In this document: in pieces, positions 10,651 through 22,685 of the stretch
How positions within the stretch are numbered: the stretch's first letter is position 1
Layout: each line of letters begins with the position of its first letter
NCBI GenBank assembly: GCA_905221605.1
Contig: CAJNDS010001402.1
Span: 33,501 to 97,500, forward strand
Direction of reading: 5' to 3'
DNA: 64,000 bases
Source of the DNA: Symbiodinium natans
Taxonomy: Eukaryota > Sar > Dinophyceae > Suessiales > Symbiodiniaceae
Notes under the pieces: model-generated
The model's input: the letters and a program-made list of their open reading frames with translations, nothing else
Told to the model about the DNA's origin: nothing
Database searches by the model: none
Program-made: the position numbers and the translations under genes

Positions 10651-12509
10651 GTCTATCTGCATATCATCCATCTGTCCGTCGTTCTGTCGGTCTTTCAATC
10701 TATTTCGCTGGACGATGTGGTTCCAGACCTAAAGCGTTCAAAGCGAAGCCAAGCGCACCGGCCATCCTCCCCAGGCACATTCGCAAAGCCAAACCTCACG
10801 GACGCCGGGGGAGGGGTTTCCCAGAATAGGCGTACCCAGTACCCCCATACCCTTCAAGAAAGAATCAGGAACTCCTCTGAAAGGGTACCTACCCCTTTTA
10901 TGGGAAACCGACATTTTAGGGTAGAGGGTTGCCAAGACTTTGGGTTTCGGGTTTCAGTTCAGGTTGTCGAACCAGGTGGAAACAGCTGCATCTGACAAGG
11001 AAGCGCCCGGCAGCACAGCAATTCGAGACGAGAGTTTGGGATTTGGATTTCGGAGGCAAGGCTTTTACACAATACAAGCCTTGCAGCATCGTAAGACCCC
11101 AGCCTGTCCATCACCACTGACATCTCCTGGGTCTGCAAACATTGGATTTCACAGAAGTGCATATGCCTTACCCACATCGGGGTCCTGCCGCAAAAGGGGG
11201 TGTTGATGGAACCGGGGACCCAAAGTATCACAGCTGCCCGGACTCGCTGCTCTAGGTGCCAGGCCCGCTTGCGGCCACATCTCCGGCAAAACCTGACTGC
11301 GAGCAACGTGCAACTTGGGTCGCTGGGGCTACAGTCAGGCAGATGGATTGCTGGGAAGGTCAAGGATCAATAAGAACCATTAGGTTTACGATTCTCTGGG
11401 TGCTTGTGCTCCGGCCTCTCCCAGTCTCTGCCGGAGACCACAAGTCTGCTCTCGAGAACATTATACAAAACGATCCTGGCCCCCGGCTTGTCTCTCAAGA
11501 AGGCTAAGGCCGAGACTCGGAGTCTGGCATGTACCTATGATCATGGGTCCGGGAACATGTGGGAAGGGATCTCATGTCGTCGCTTCTGCTGGTTGCTTCG
11601 GGAAAGGGTGGAGATGGACGGACGTGCGGCAAAATGCGGCGAAGAACTCGGGCCTGGATGTAAATGACACGGCTTTCCCGCTCTTGGGCACGCAGGAGCT
11701 TAATGCTGATCAACAAAGCCGTGCGACTTGCACGGCCTCTGTGAGCGTGCGTGTGAGTGTCACTGTGAGTGTGAGTGCGAGTGAGAGTGTGAGTGTGAGT
11801 GAGAGTGGGTGAGTGAGTGAGGGACTCTGTGTGTGTGTGTGTGTCTGTCTGTAAGCGGGTGCCAGACATACCCCAGCCTCGAGCAGATGACATGTTTTTT
11901 GCGCTTACATCTCACAGGCTCAAAGGAATCCCTACAACCCTATAACCCAAGACAACCCAACATAAACCCAACATACCCCTATGTAAACTACGTAAAGTAT
12001 AATGCTAAACAAAACTCTAAACAACACCCAATTTACTTTCCGATCAAGGCCTGTGATTGAAGGAAACCCCTGATAAAAAATGACGCGCCAGGTTTGCGTG
12101 TTGCCACAGACTTGGCAGGACGCCGCCGGCTTCATGGACTCCTGCTCCAGTTTTGCAGGGTTCTATAGGGGTGCTTGAGGGGTCTTTCGGGTTTTAGAGG
12201 GTTTTTTCGGGCTTCATGGGGTTATATGGGATTAGGGTTTGAAACGGTTTAGGATTCAGAGATTTGGGCGCGCAGAATGCATTGTCGTGTGGCTGAAGAG
12301 CAGCCCGAAGGTTGAACAGAGCACACAAAAAGGAAAAGTGAGAAGTCCAGGTAGAAATTTGGGGGGGTTTTCCCTTTCTCGGGGCACCCTTCTTCATGGA
12401 ATTCAGAAGCAAGGATCAGAATACTTCGTGAATTCGGGGGGGGGGGTCCACCTTTTTGACAGATACCCATGTTACCTTGCATCACCCTGAAGCCCCCGAA
12501 GCCAAGTTG
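10651..12509. other. repeat-rich, no confident gene
   Basis: Degenerate telomere-like words, a GTGA/GTGT microsatellite (11740-11860) and poly-G runs (12361, 12437). The ORFs reflect the low-complexity composition. Confidence 0.45.
11740..11862. repeat. (GTGA/GTGT)n microsatellite
   Basis: An impure array of gtgagt, gagagt and gtgtgt words about 120 bases long. It produces spurious Ser/Val- and Thr/His-rich ORFs on the two strands. Confidence 0.85.
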
Positions 12510-13049
12510 TTACAAAGGTCCAAACCCCAAACCCCAAAGAGAGGCCCCACTATCTGCAAGCCCTTCAAGCTGCGCGTCCTTGTTGAGGACGACATCCACA
12601 TGCCGCGGGGGTGCTGGAGCTGGCGCCTTTAGGAGACCAGCACATGAAGAGAATTCGGAACACGCTGAGGATGCAAGGTTGCGGTTGCTCCCTGGATGTC
12701 CCAGCCTTGCCGTTGGTCGCAGACTGAGACCTGCGGGGGGGTAGCTTTGCGTAGCAAGACGATGTAGCGCAACAGCGACCTGGACGGCCAAAGCCGTCTG
12801 GCGCTCTGCGAAAACTCCCTCAGCTTTGCCTTTGATCACGCTGCCTGTAACCAAACTTGAATGTGTTCCAGTTGCGAAAGCAAGAGTTGCGACGCTGTGC
12901 TGACATCCTCCTATGAATGCGCTGCCCGCAACTGGAATGCCGCACCACGCAATTGTTGTGAGACTCTTCGCTGGTCGCAAGTGCTGTAACGACATTGAAG
13001 AAAAGTCGTGCGCCAGTCCTTTCTCAAGAGCTTCCAAACCTCTCAGCAT
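12510..13049 (-). CDS. hypothetical 179-residue ORF
   Basis: An uninterrupted minus-strand ORF, in the same direction as the recognised genes. Its first ~100 residues have an even, protein-like composition with alternating hydrophobic and polar residues; the C-terminal part is more biased. No domain was recognised. It could be one or two exons with retained introns, or chance. Confidence 0.25.
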   Translation of the reverse strand: MLRGLEALEKGLAHDFSSMSLQHLRPAKSLTTIAWCGIPVAGSAFIGGCQHSVATLAFATGTHSSLVTGSVIKGKAEGVFAERQTALAVQVAVALHRLATQSYPPAGLSLRPTARLGHPGSNRNLASSACSEFSSCAGLLKAPAPAPPRHVDVVLNKDAQLEGLADSGASLWGLGFGPL

Positions 13050-13661
13050 TTAGGGTCTGATCTCCCGGATTTTCTGCCGCCTGAACCATTTTCTACACGA
13101 CCGGAGGTAGCTTTGCAAGGTCATCACAGTTCACGAGCCCCTGGGGACACAGCTGGACATGGCATGCCCTTTGGCATGCCGGTGCGGTGCAGCTTCTGCG
13201 AGCTTCCTAGCTACGGAGGGCTGAGCCCATGAAATCCATTAAAACCGCAACCCCTTGAATTACTCGACTGAAGGTTCAGGTCCTTGCATCCCCCCAATTC
13301 CTCTTTCCATCTTGCGGCGGGGCCATGGACTCGAAGCTACCGGAACATTTGATTGGGAGTGCTTGGGAGGTCCTTGAAGGATTTAAGGCTGAGGTGGATG
13401 AAGGGTCACACAGGGCTAAACTTAAGTCGTAAATCCTAAACTCCTAGACCACAAGGCCTCACCTGTCTTCTGGCTTGCGATCCCCCAGCAGTCTGCGTGC
13501 CAGGGAGTTCTCGGAAGGTGCCTGCATGAAGAAACGGACTAGATGGAATTTGTGCTGCAAGCTTTCCATCGCCCTCAAGAGGGGTTGCTTTTGGGCCGTG
13601 CAGTCTCAGGGCTTTTGTGGCTTCCGGGCTTCATGGATTCGCCGTGCGGGATAGAGGCGAT

Positions 13662-14321
13662 TCAGGGGGCAGATCTGAGCTTCGAGGAAGGCCCTGCGGC
13701 CTTGACCTCCCGGAGACATAATGGGCAGACCTGCCGGTCAACACGCGCAGCCATGCTCAGCTGCTCATGCATGAAACTGGTAAGAACTTGATGCGGACCC
13801 GTCGCAAACTCAAGCCTACCTGAACCCACCCAAGCAGGGATAACTCTTCGATGCAGTTTTCCTGCCTGGTTCCGTCGCAGCCATCGATCGATGCAGCTTT
13901 GGTGAAACACATGGTTGCAAGGGAGTCGGCGCAAAAGCTCCTTTCCTCAGCCACCGAGGGGTTCCGGTTCCACTAGTGGCATTGCAACCCAGGCCCTATG
14001 TTCAACCCTCTTGCTTGTCCTATTGGCTCCCGGCCATCCTTGCCTTTGATTGCGCGGTGACCCTGCTCCCGCTGCAGGGTTTAGAGTTTCGGGTTTCTGG
14101 GCGAAGAAACACTTAACATTCCAGCGGCAGGGCTCGGCCCTCAGTCCTTTAAACCCCAAACAAACTCGTCCTTTAGGTTTCTTGGTGCTCGGGATTACAT
14201 GATCATGCCTAACACTGTGGCCAGCAAAGGGGCGCTCGAAGTCGCAAAGGCAAACCGCGCAGCTACTGTCCGGCCGCCGCTCGCCCGCCTGGTGGCGGCG
14301 GTGGATGTCGGCCGGCTCTGC
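13662..14321 (-). CDS. RING-H2 zinc-finger protein (C-terminal three exons)
   Basis: Three exons on the minus strand join in phase to give a complete RING-H2 finger. Exon 14321-14216 (acceptor CAG|GCAGAG) ends with SSCAVCLCDFERPFAGH, holding the first CxxC pair. Exon 13945-13866 encodes RKELLRRLPCNHVFHQSCID and then RWLRRNQ, giving the CxH, HxxH and C ligands. Exon 13730-13662 encodes VCPLCLREV, the last CxxC pair, then a short tail and TGA. Ligand spacing is C-x2-C-x20-C-x1-H-x2-H-x2-C-x10-C-x2-C, the RING-H2 pattern. Such proteins are usually E3 ubiquitin ligases that recruit an E2 enzyme; that role is inferred. Intron 1 is 270 nt (GT-AG); intron 2 is 135 nt, starts with GC and is a multiple of three, so the frame runs through it. 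An in-frame stop upstream of 14321 shows that more 5' exons are missing. Confidence 0.88.
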
Positions 14322-16399
14322 CTGGGAATGGGGCTAGTTTGCAGAAGGGTGCTCTAATCACCTATTCCGGTAGCTTGTTTCTTGCTGCGTCTAGGAGGAG
14401 AGAGGACCCTCCATTGCAGCACCGTCCTCAAGGCTTGAATTGACTTCGTTGCCAGGGCTCAAGTGCCCAAGGCCCAAGGCTACGAGATCCTGCCTTTAGG
14501 CTCAAGAGGCCTTTGAGTGCTCAGAATTTGGGACCTTGCGATCCCACCATGCTTCCGAATAAAAACAAGGAGGAACCCTTCCGAGAACCGAGCATAGTCG
14601 TCCAGCCCCCGACCGGCAAGCTCCTGAAAGACGACATGTCACTTGGGAGCAAGTCTTGGGAAGCATGAAGAATGCGACCCTGAGCTGACCTCCGCACCAA
14701 ATTCGTGGACAGGGAGGGCGTCGATGAGTTCCTGTTGCTGTGGGCTGCGCAGGCCGGCAGAGGGTGTGGAGTGTGGTTAGGGTAACCCCGGGCAAGTCAT
14801 GCAGTACAAGTATGAAAACCCCAGAACCGCAGTCCTCAAAACCTCTTTTAGCTGCGCTGCCATATGCTGCCATACCTCTTCCTGTCAAAGCAACCTCATT
14901 CCCTACCCCCCAACGTCAACCGCAAAAACGAGGAGCCAAAAACTGTATCTCCGAACCGGCGCCTGCGGAGCCCCCCGAGGCTTGTGCTGCACCGATGCCT
15001 GACATGCAAATGTCAAGGGTGCAAGAAAGCTCTTAAGTGTTATGAGGCTCCGAGGGCGTGAAGACGTAGACTTGTGGGTTCAAGATCTGCGTCCGGGGGC
15101 TTTGAAGTCACAAGCAGGACACGACGCAAGCAGGAATCGGAATGACAGAAGGTTGGAGCTGGCACCTCCCCTCGCATGGGAAAGCATCGATTGAAGACTA
15201 CCTCAGGCTGCTCTTGGCGCAGTGGCAGAACCATCTCTTCACGACAAAATAACATCCATATTGACAGCGGGACCGACAGCAGCATCTACCTGCCTACATG
15301 GGTTGGCGGCGATCTCGCGAAATCTACAGCTCGGCCATGCTTGTGGGACTGGGCCACTGCAAATATAAGCACACGCAAGCTGCAAGAGTCATCAGCAGCT
15401 TCAAGAAAGAGAAGACGACCACCATGAGGGACAACCTGTCATGCAGAATCCGGGGAAGCCTCTCAACATGACCTCTGGCATGCTTGGCTATGGGCTATGG
15501 GCTCTCTTCATTGAATGTCGCGTATGTGTTGTTCAGTGTTTAGGTGATAAGGGCTGCATCTGATCTGCCTACTCTCGTTCTGCTCTGCTTCGCGGATGTG
15601 CCCACTGTCGCTTGCAGGACATTGCGAGCGCAAGAGTTCTCAGCTTCTCGGCCACAGACTTTGGTTTGGCTGGGGCGTAACGCAAGGAGTTCCGAAAGCT
15701 CAAAAAACCTAGACTCTTCAATGCTGAAGCACTGAACTCTACGAATCCTGCAATCCCTGTAGGCCCTCTCAGATCAACAGGCCTTTAAAGCCAAGGCTTA
15801 GACGACTCAACCCCTAGAAGCCCTAATCACCACAAAGCCCCGAACTTCCTAAAGCCTGCTTCAAGCTTTGGACACAAAAAAAGGCTCTTGGCCCACTAGC
15901 TGCCTGTAGAGCCCGGGGCATGGTTCACAGTAGCTGGAGTTCAGCAGCCAGACCACCTTGGGGTTGAGGCTTCAGGGCTTTGAACTAGGGTTGAGGGGAT
16001 ATGAAGCTTCAAACCTGCCCTTGGGATACTTGACTTCTGACGTTCTGAGGCCTCCCTCATTTTCCCGCATGTCACGCGGGGCCGGACCCTAAACCTTCAA
16101 GTCTAGGGGTACGAGTTTCGGGGGAGCGGCCCTAAGTCCAGACGGAAAGCCCCCGATAAGCCTCAGAAGGCCCCGAAGGGCCCTCGGACGGCTGCAGATG
16201 GGCCCAGAGGCACAGACACAGAAGCTCGAGCTGAAGTCATGGTCGCACAGTAACCATGTTATGATGAGGGGATCCTTTTTGGGGACTGTTCGGGTTACTT
16301 TATAAGGGAACCTAGATCCCCAAAAACGGACAAACAAAGTTGAAGAGGTTCCGAGAACGCGGGGCCCTACCAAAGTTAGGCATCCAGAATTGATAGGTT
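14322..16399. other. no confident gene
   Basis: The missing 5' exons of the RING-H2 gene should lie here on the minus strand, but I could not identify them. At 16258-16345 there is a diverged inverted repeat around ggggatcc and ggatctaggttccc that may be another MITE relic. Confidence 0.4.
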
Positions 16400-16669
16400 C
16401 TAATGATAAGGTCTAGGGACCTGGGCCTGATAAGAACTTGAGAGCGTGAACCTGAATAGGACGTAACAAACCTTCCAAAAGCAGCACCCTACTGGTTGCA
16501 GGAACTCATCGTCCATGGCAGCTGAGCAGCCCCCAGCACGAACCAGGCATAGCTCGTTATTGAGACTGCCTGGCTGGTGCGGGGATCGGAAACGATCCCA
16601 AGCTGTTCGCAAGGCTTCTTCCAGGAAGGGCCTAGGAGACCGCAGGTCTGAACCCTCTGGAAGGCTCAT
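16400..16669 (-). CDS. hypothetical 89-residue ORF
   Basis: An intact minus-strand ORF beginning MSLPEGSDLRSPRPFLEEAL, with protein-like composition for about 75 residues. It has a Kozak-neutral start and ends at TAG. No family recognised. It lies in the same direction as the recognised genes. It could be an exon or chance. Confidence 0.3.
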   Translation of the reverse strand: MSLPEGSDLRSPRPFLEEALRTAWDRFRSPHQPGSLNNELCLVRAGGCSAAMDDEFLQPVGCCFWKVCYVLFRFTLSSSYQAQVPRPYH

Positions 16670-17560
16670 GGGTAGCTATGCCTGGAGATTATATGCACCT
16701 TAATGTAGCACAAGCTGCTTTACATATAGCAAGCCGCACAGGTTCAAGTGCACCCTATCGAACCTCATATCCCACATAAACCAAGAAGCCCTACACCCTT
16801 GCACCTCCAACCCTAACCCCCCTAAACCGAAACCCTTCAACCTCAGACCCCAAATCCCTGAACCCAGGAGTTCACTGGTGCCTTGCTAGATCTCCACGCA
16901 GGGGCTTGTGTAAGCTGCCGGACACACTCCTGTCACAGGCTACTCGAATTTAGGGATTTTCTAGGGATTCTAGCCTCCAAACCCCATAAAACCCTGCACC
17001 TTGAACTCTGAACCCTGGTTTCTACATGCTGATCTCAAGTGAGCCCGAGTCATCCACTTGCGTGGAGCCATGCTCTCGGTCCTGGAGGTCTCCGTTCAGA
17101 CGCTGAATTTCCTTGGCTTCGCCAAGTGAATGAAGCCCACTGTTTTTCTCTCAAAACACAAGAGAAGCCCAGTCCTTCCCCCTGCCAACCACAACCATCA
17201 GCCTCGACAGAAGCTACACGCACTTTTCAAGAGTGCACGAAGAGCTCGCAATTAACTGGCAAAGGTAAGGTTTTGTTAACATGACATTGCGCCCTCCGGA
17301 AAACCCAAAAAACCAAACACCACCCTTAAACCCCATAACTCTGCAAAGCCTCGCGTACTCTGAAGAAGAAGATCATGCGCACTGGGGCTTGCAGCAGCTG
17401 AAGGATACAATGCACTGCAAGCCTCGGTGTGGCTCGGGGTCCTAAACCCCAATCCCCTATAACCCCTAAACCCCTATAAACCTCTGACGTAAAGTTTGGA
17501 ATAGTCTCAGAGTCTCACACACAGTGACCGGGGTTGCTTCAGGATTTGTGGGCCCTTTGT
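16670..17560. other. degenerate telomere-like repeats, no gene
   Basis: Dense CCCTAAA-derived words (aaaccctaa, cctaaacccc) in otherwise unremarkable DNA. No coding segment could be supported. Confidence 0.45.
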
Positions 17561-17675
17561 TTACTGGTTCTTAGCTGGCGCTAAGGGAATTAGGTACCCT
17601 ATATGATGCCTTAAAGGGTATAAATAGGAGGATATATGGTACCTAACTTTCTCATTCCCTACTAAGAACCAGTAA
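17561..17675. mobile_element. 115-bp MITE-like inverted-repeat element (family A)
   Basis: The terminal inverted repeats are TTACTGGTTCTTAG and CTAAGAACCAGTAA. The interior has ggtaccctatat, ccttaaagggtat and ggtacct, itself partly palindromic. A second copy lies at 53883-53999 and a possible interior fragment at 8228-8285. No coding capacity, and no clear target-site duplication. Confidence 0.75.
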
Positions 17676-17884
17676 GTTTTGTATTTGGGCACCCTAAACT
17701 TACAGGAGCAGCTCAAAACAAAGACCCAAGAACGGGCCTTCAAGGCCAGCTTTTACACCCCAAGCCCCAAAACAATACACCCTAACCAGACCCTAAACCC
17801 CCAAAACCCTAAACTGGGATCCTGGGCTGCCTCTATGGAGGCCTCATCACTGCCCATGAACCTTCAAGTTAAACCCTAAAGCCT

Positions 17885-18010
17885 GTTTAGGGTTTAGGGT
17901 TTAGGGTTTAGGGTTTAGGGTTTAGGGTTTAGGGTTTAGGGTTTAGGGTTTAGGGTTTAGGGTTTAGGGTTTAGGGTTTAAGTTTAGGGTTTAGGGTTTA
18001 GGGTTTAGGG
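17885..18010. repeat. interstitial telomere-like array (TTTAGGG)~18
   Basis: About eighteen TTTAGGG units with one variant (TTTAAGTTTAGGG). It directly abuts a likely exon on the minus strand (18190-18040), which suggests that it lies in an intron or just 3' of a gene. Confidence 0.95.
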
Positions 18011-18190
18011 CCCCAAAACCACCAAACCGCTCACAAGGGCGCCCAGTTCTGAGGACCTGGCCAACATCGCAGCGGTCGGTTGCAAAGCCTGTTCGGCTCT
18101 CCGCAGCTCCGCGAGGGCTTCGGGTTTCTTGGGCTCCGGATGAAAGATTGAAATACTCTGGGGCTTATCGGGCATAGAGGATTCATTCAT
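18005..18190 (-). CDS. exon-like segment, Ala/Glu/Leu-rich helix
   Basis: The minus strand encodes a strongly protein-like helical stretch, KKPEALAELRRAEQALQPTA, then AMLARSSELGAL. A possible acceptor AG follows a pyrimidine-containing run upstream. A good donor, GTGAGCGG, follows the CTT codon at about 18040, after which the frame runs into the TTTAGGG array. No family recognised. Confidence 0.4.
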   Translation of the reverse strand: MNESSMPDKPQSISIFHPEPKKPEALAELRRAEQALQPTAAMLARSSELGALVSGLVVLGP

Positions 18191-20710
18191 ATCCAGGGTT
18201 TATGGTGCCTGTGGGTATTTCTGGACTGTCAACTGGCAGCCCCTTGTTTGCTCCCGGTAGCCTATCAGAATGGGTGTTGCCCTGTAGGCGGACCAGGCGA
18301 TGCTTTACTGCATGAGGACCTTGGGAAGCACTGTCAGCTCAGAGATTGAGGCTTCAAGCCATGATCTTTTCTTAGCCCCTGCTCCTAAAGTTTGAGATCC
18401 CATTTGGGCCTGCAAGGGCTCCAATAAGCAACGAGGAAGATGCAGCACGGAAAGACCGTGACCTCAGCGGTGTTGCACTGCGGGCTTGGCCCGGATGTGG
18501 TTTGCAGTGAGTTTTCCTGCAACCCTCTTCCACCCCTTGTCATGTGTCGCGCAAAAACAAGCGTTTAGTTTTGGGTGGTGGGTGAAAGGGGGGGGAGGTC
18601 ATCCATGTACCGACATGGTTAAGATAAAGGATGCCAGAAACCGTCGGCGGCACGAAGTAAACATGGGCGGCCTCAACAAACATGATCATAGAATCATATA
18701 ATGCAATATAGTCTAACAGCGCAATAAACATGTGTAATAGTCGTAAGAAAATGTACAAAGAATGAAACTATTCATATATACATATAATATATATACACAT
18801 ACATATACATTACAGAAATAATAATGGCCCAGAAACTGACCCGAAACTGCCTGAGCTCCAAGAACCCGGCCAGGCTCGACACGCTGCCATAAAACATCAC
18901 CACCTGACCAAGAAGTCGCCCCAAAGCGGGCTTGGTGCTTTAGGGTTTAGTGTTGCCCGGGGGGTTTAGTGCTTGAAGTACTTCGGGTCCTGTAATCTCA
19001 AGCTCAACTCCCGAATACAAATAAGGGGGCATATATAGAAAACATATATCTAGAATACTTAGGCAACGGGGCTACTATAGTGTAGTACTTAGGGAATACT
19101 GTCCGTACTTATTGCGACCCCTATATTCATCCGTGACCCATGAACCACAGAAAACCCTAAACCCTAAGTTTCTTAAGTAAAACCCAGGGGAGCTTCGAAA
19201 CGCGCGGAGCTCATGTTGGCAATTGGGACGGGGTGGAGTCGCAAGCTCTTGTCGGCTCGGAGTCAGCAGGATGTCATGCAGCGGACGAACCCTGAGCTGA
19301 GCCGAAGCCTAGCTTGGACCCACCTAAACTCCACAGCTCGGCGTGGCTCTGAATTCCCTTTGAGGATGATCCGAACCCCCTGATCCGACCTTTGAAGTTC
19401 ACCGAATCCCTGCCCGCAGTCTCAGTACTGCAAAAAAGCCCAGCCAAGCCGGCTTTGGAAAACACATCCGCACCTTGATGAACCATGCCGCCTTAGCTCT
19501 CAGCATGCATTGGGATTTGTCGGATGAGTTTATTGCCGGTCCTGCAAAACAAAATTTGTGGAATCTGCTTACTGCAGCAATGACCTCTGTAGGGTACTGC
19601 TGCACGACATCCAGCAACGGCTCGGGGTTGTTCTCGTCTGCCTGCCAACAAACCCTGCCCCCCCCCCCCCCCCCCCGCTTGAGTTGTCATCATGTTGCGC
19701 ACTTTGAAAAAGAAGTCTGCAAAAAACGCGTCTCTGTCGAAATCTCGCCTGTGCATTTGTGCCATCGAAGAAGGACAACAGCCGTCTCTGCGCAGAGCGG
19801 AAGGCTCTGCGAAGAATCGGTGGCATCGTGGCATCGGCCACGAGTTTCGAAGTGCTAGTCAGTTAGCTTTGTATGCACCAGCTGCTCACACGCTGACTTC
19901 GCTGACATGTGGCACTGTTTGTGACGACGCGAATGCTCATGTCTTAAGTGTGTGTCCAGTGCCATTTTGTGCGATCTGGCTGCGGGACATGCCTCAGAAC
20001 TGCAACAGAGAGCTGCGACTTCAGAAACCGAAATTTCTTTGAATCGCAGACCCGCGTCGGCTCCATGTAGGGTGGGCTCACAGCAGTCCAGACAAACTTG
20101 TGATTGGCGTGGCTGCCGCCTTGGTCCAGGTTTGAAGTGCGGCATCGAAATGGGCTTTAGATGGTCAGAGTGATACAGGTTTAGCTTGTGGGAGACTTGT
20201 TGGGGGGACAATCCTACAACTGCGCTCGCCCCCTTGCCATGCCATGAACCTTTAGGCGTAGCATAATTTCAGACTTGGCGAAGCATCTGCAGCGAAGGTG
20301 AACCGTTGGTGATGCAGCACAGCTCATAGAACCCCATTCTCTGCCCCTCATTGTTTCAAGTGTCTATACGAGCCGCCACTCAAAAACCGTGCCAAAGCAC
20401 ATGCATGAGCCACAAAGGCGACTACTGCGACAATACGCACTGAACTGAAACCGCACCAGCAAGCTCAAAATCATTTTCTGCTTCCGAAACGTGGCCCTGG
20501 GCCAGGGCTCAATGCTTGAAGTCTATGGTCTCTAGGCTGGGACGTGCCGGGAGTGCCCGGACACAAGCCTTTACAGTGAAAGCTGCAGCTTGCAGGTGTA
20601 TAAAGAAACTTGGTCTCTGCGAAATCTGAGGGAGGAGAAGCACTTCATGCACTTCATTCAAAAGGCGCATGCCGATGGGCTGCCTTGGCTGCCCTGCTGA
20701 TCCCTGCTGC
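18191..20710. other. no confident gene
   Basis: Contains a TA-rich tract (18770-18815), a poly-C run (19660-19676) and an AT-rich segment with ataagggggcatat (19019-19135) reminiscent of the MITE families. ORFs on both strands near 19.5-20.2 kb overlap one another and show no motif. The 3' end of the TMEM144-like gene borders this stretch. Confidence 0.4.
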
Positions 20711-22254
20711 TTACTCTTCAGGCTGACCGAACGTTGCGATCAGTACCACGCCCACCTCACACATGGCAGGCGTCGTCTGCAATGAGAAGTGTCTAATTCT
20801 TGAGGTCTCGTGACATGTCTGAGCTCTCTGCAAGCTGGAGCAAGAAGGCGCCAAAGTAGATCATAAGCGGCCTCCTGCCAGTGATCTCACGAAACCTCGG
20901 GAATATCAGATGCAGCGATCCTTGTTGAAACCCTGAATCACTGCACCACTGAGGCCCGGGCACGAGCACAGACAGCAAGCTTGACACCAAAATAGGGCCA
21001 ACAGCATCGAGTGTGTATCCCACCGAGTAGCCCAAATACTTGATGCCTTCGCAGAGGCTTCAGTCCAAGGTACGGCAGGACGCACTCATGTCGGAGCGAT
21101 GACGCAGCATTCATAGAAGGTGACACGTGTAAGTGCGGTACCACTCATCATGCACGCAAATCCGACGCCCCATATGCAGCCGCTGGCATACGCGGGGCCG
21201 ATAACCGACTTTTGCAGCTTAACCTGAGAGTCAGTCTGATACAGACACACACACACACTTTTAGAAAACTCACCTTCTCCTGAAGGGATAGGCTTCGACA
21301 GATTCTGTCGCATCAACGGCACAAATCCTGTCTTATCATCAACATTGCTCTAGAATCTAGAAGATGGTACATCAGAATGTCTTTCGAGCAGGTACAGAAG
21401 GGTGATTAGCCCTTGCTTCCCATCGGATTCGGCAGCTTTGTTAGGCACGGTGATGCCGTGCCCCCCTGCCCGTGAAACAAATCTTTGATGCTTCAGAATT
21501 ACAGGTATCCTATATCAAGGTGGCCACACACACACACAGGAGCCACGCAGGCAGTGACGGTCAAGTTCTTATGCATCGGCTCCGAGCGCTTGTCAACTGA
21601 CATTTCTGACATCTTTGAAAGTCTCGTGCAAGGACACATGTCTTGTGGTTGGCGATTATGGGAGTTCGCAGGTCTGAGCCGCAGCCCCCCCGATGAGAGC
21701 TTCACAGGCGAAGCCGCAGCCACTCGACCCTCATGCTTGCATTGCCGGCCAGCATTCCAGAAATGCACGTGAATCACTGGTGGTTGTTTTGCCATGGCTC
21801 AGACGGTAGTGTAGTGACTATTTTGGGAGCAAGAATCAACTTTAAGGGTTTCGTGAGCAAGAATCAGCGCTAAGCAACAAGCATCAACTTGAGGGTTTAG
21901 GGAGCAAGAATCAATGTAGAGTTGCTATGCACGCATCAACTTGAGGATTCGGGAGCAACAATCAACTCTGACTTGCAGTACAAGCAACAGGGACCCAGAC
22001 AGACACACATGGACACAGACACACAGAGACACAGACACACGGGGACACACACACACACACACACAGACACGCAGACACACGGAGACACGCAGAGACACAC
22101 AGACACGTAGACACGGAGACAAAGAGACGAAGAGACACAGACACACAGAGACGCAGAGAGACACACAGAGACAGAGACACAGAGACAGAGACACAGAGAC
22201 ACAGACACCGAGACATGCAGACAAACAGAGACAGAGAGAGACAGACAGACAGAC

Positions 22255-22299
<45 letters not shown>

Positions 22300-22630
22300 G
22301 AGACAGACAGAGACAGACAGAGACAGACAGAGACAGACAGAGACAGACAGAGACAGACAGAGACAGACAGAGACAGACAGAGACAGACAGAGACAGACAG
22401 AGACAGACAGAGACAGACAGAGACAGACAGAGAGACAGACAGAGACAGACAGAGACAGACAGAGACAGACAGAGACAGACAGAGACAGACAGAGACAGAC
22501 AGAGACAGACAGAGACAGACAGAGACAGACAGAGACAGACAGAGACAGACAGAGACAGACAGAGACAGACAGAGACAGACAGAGACAGACAGAGACAGAC
22601 AGAGACAGACAGAGACAGACAGAGACAGAC

Positions 22631-22685
<55 letters not shown>

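Noticed and set aside
17885-18010. A true telomere end
   Set aside because: Single-copy-type sequence and a probable exon continue on both sides; the arrays are interstitial and occur many times in both orientations.
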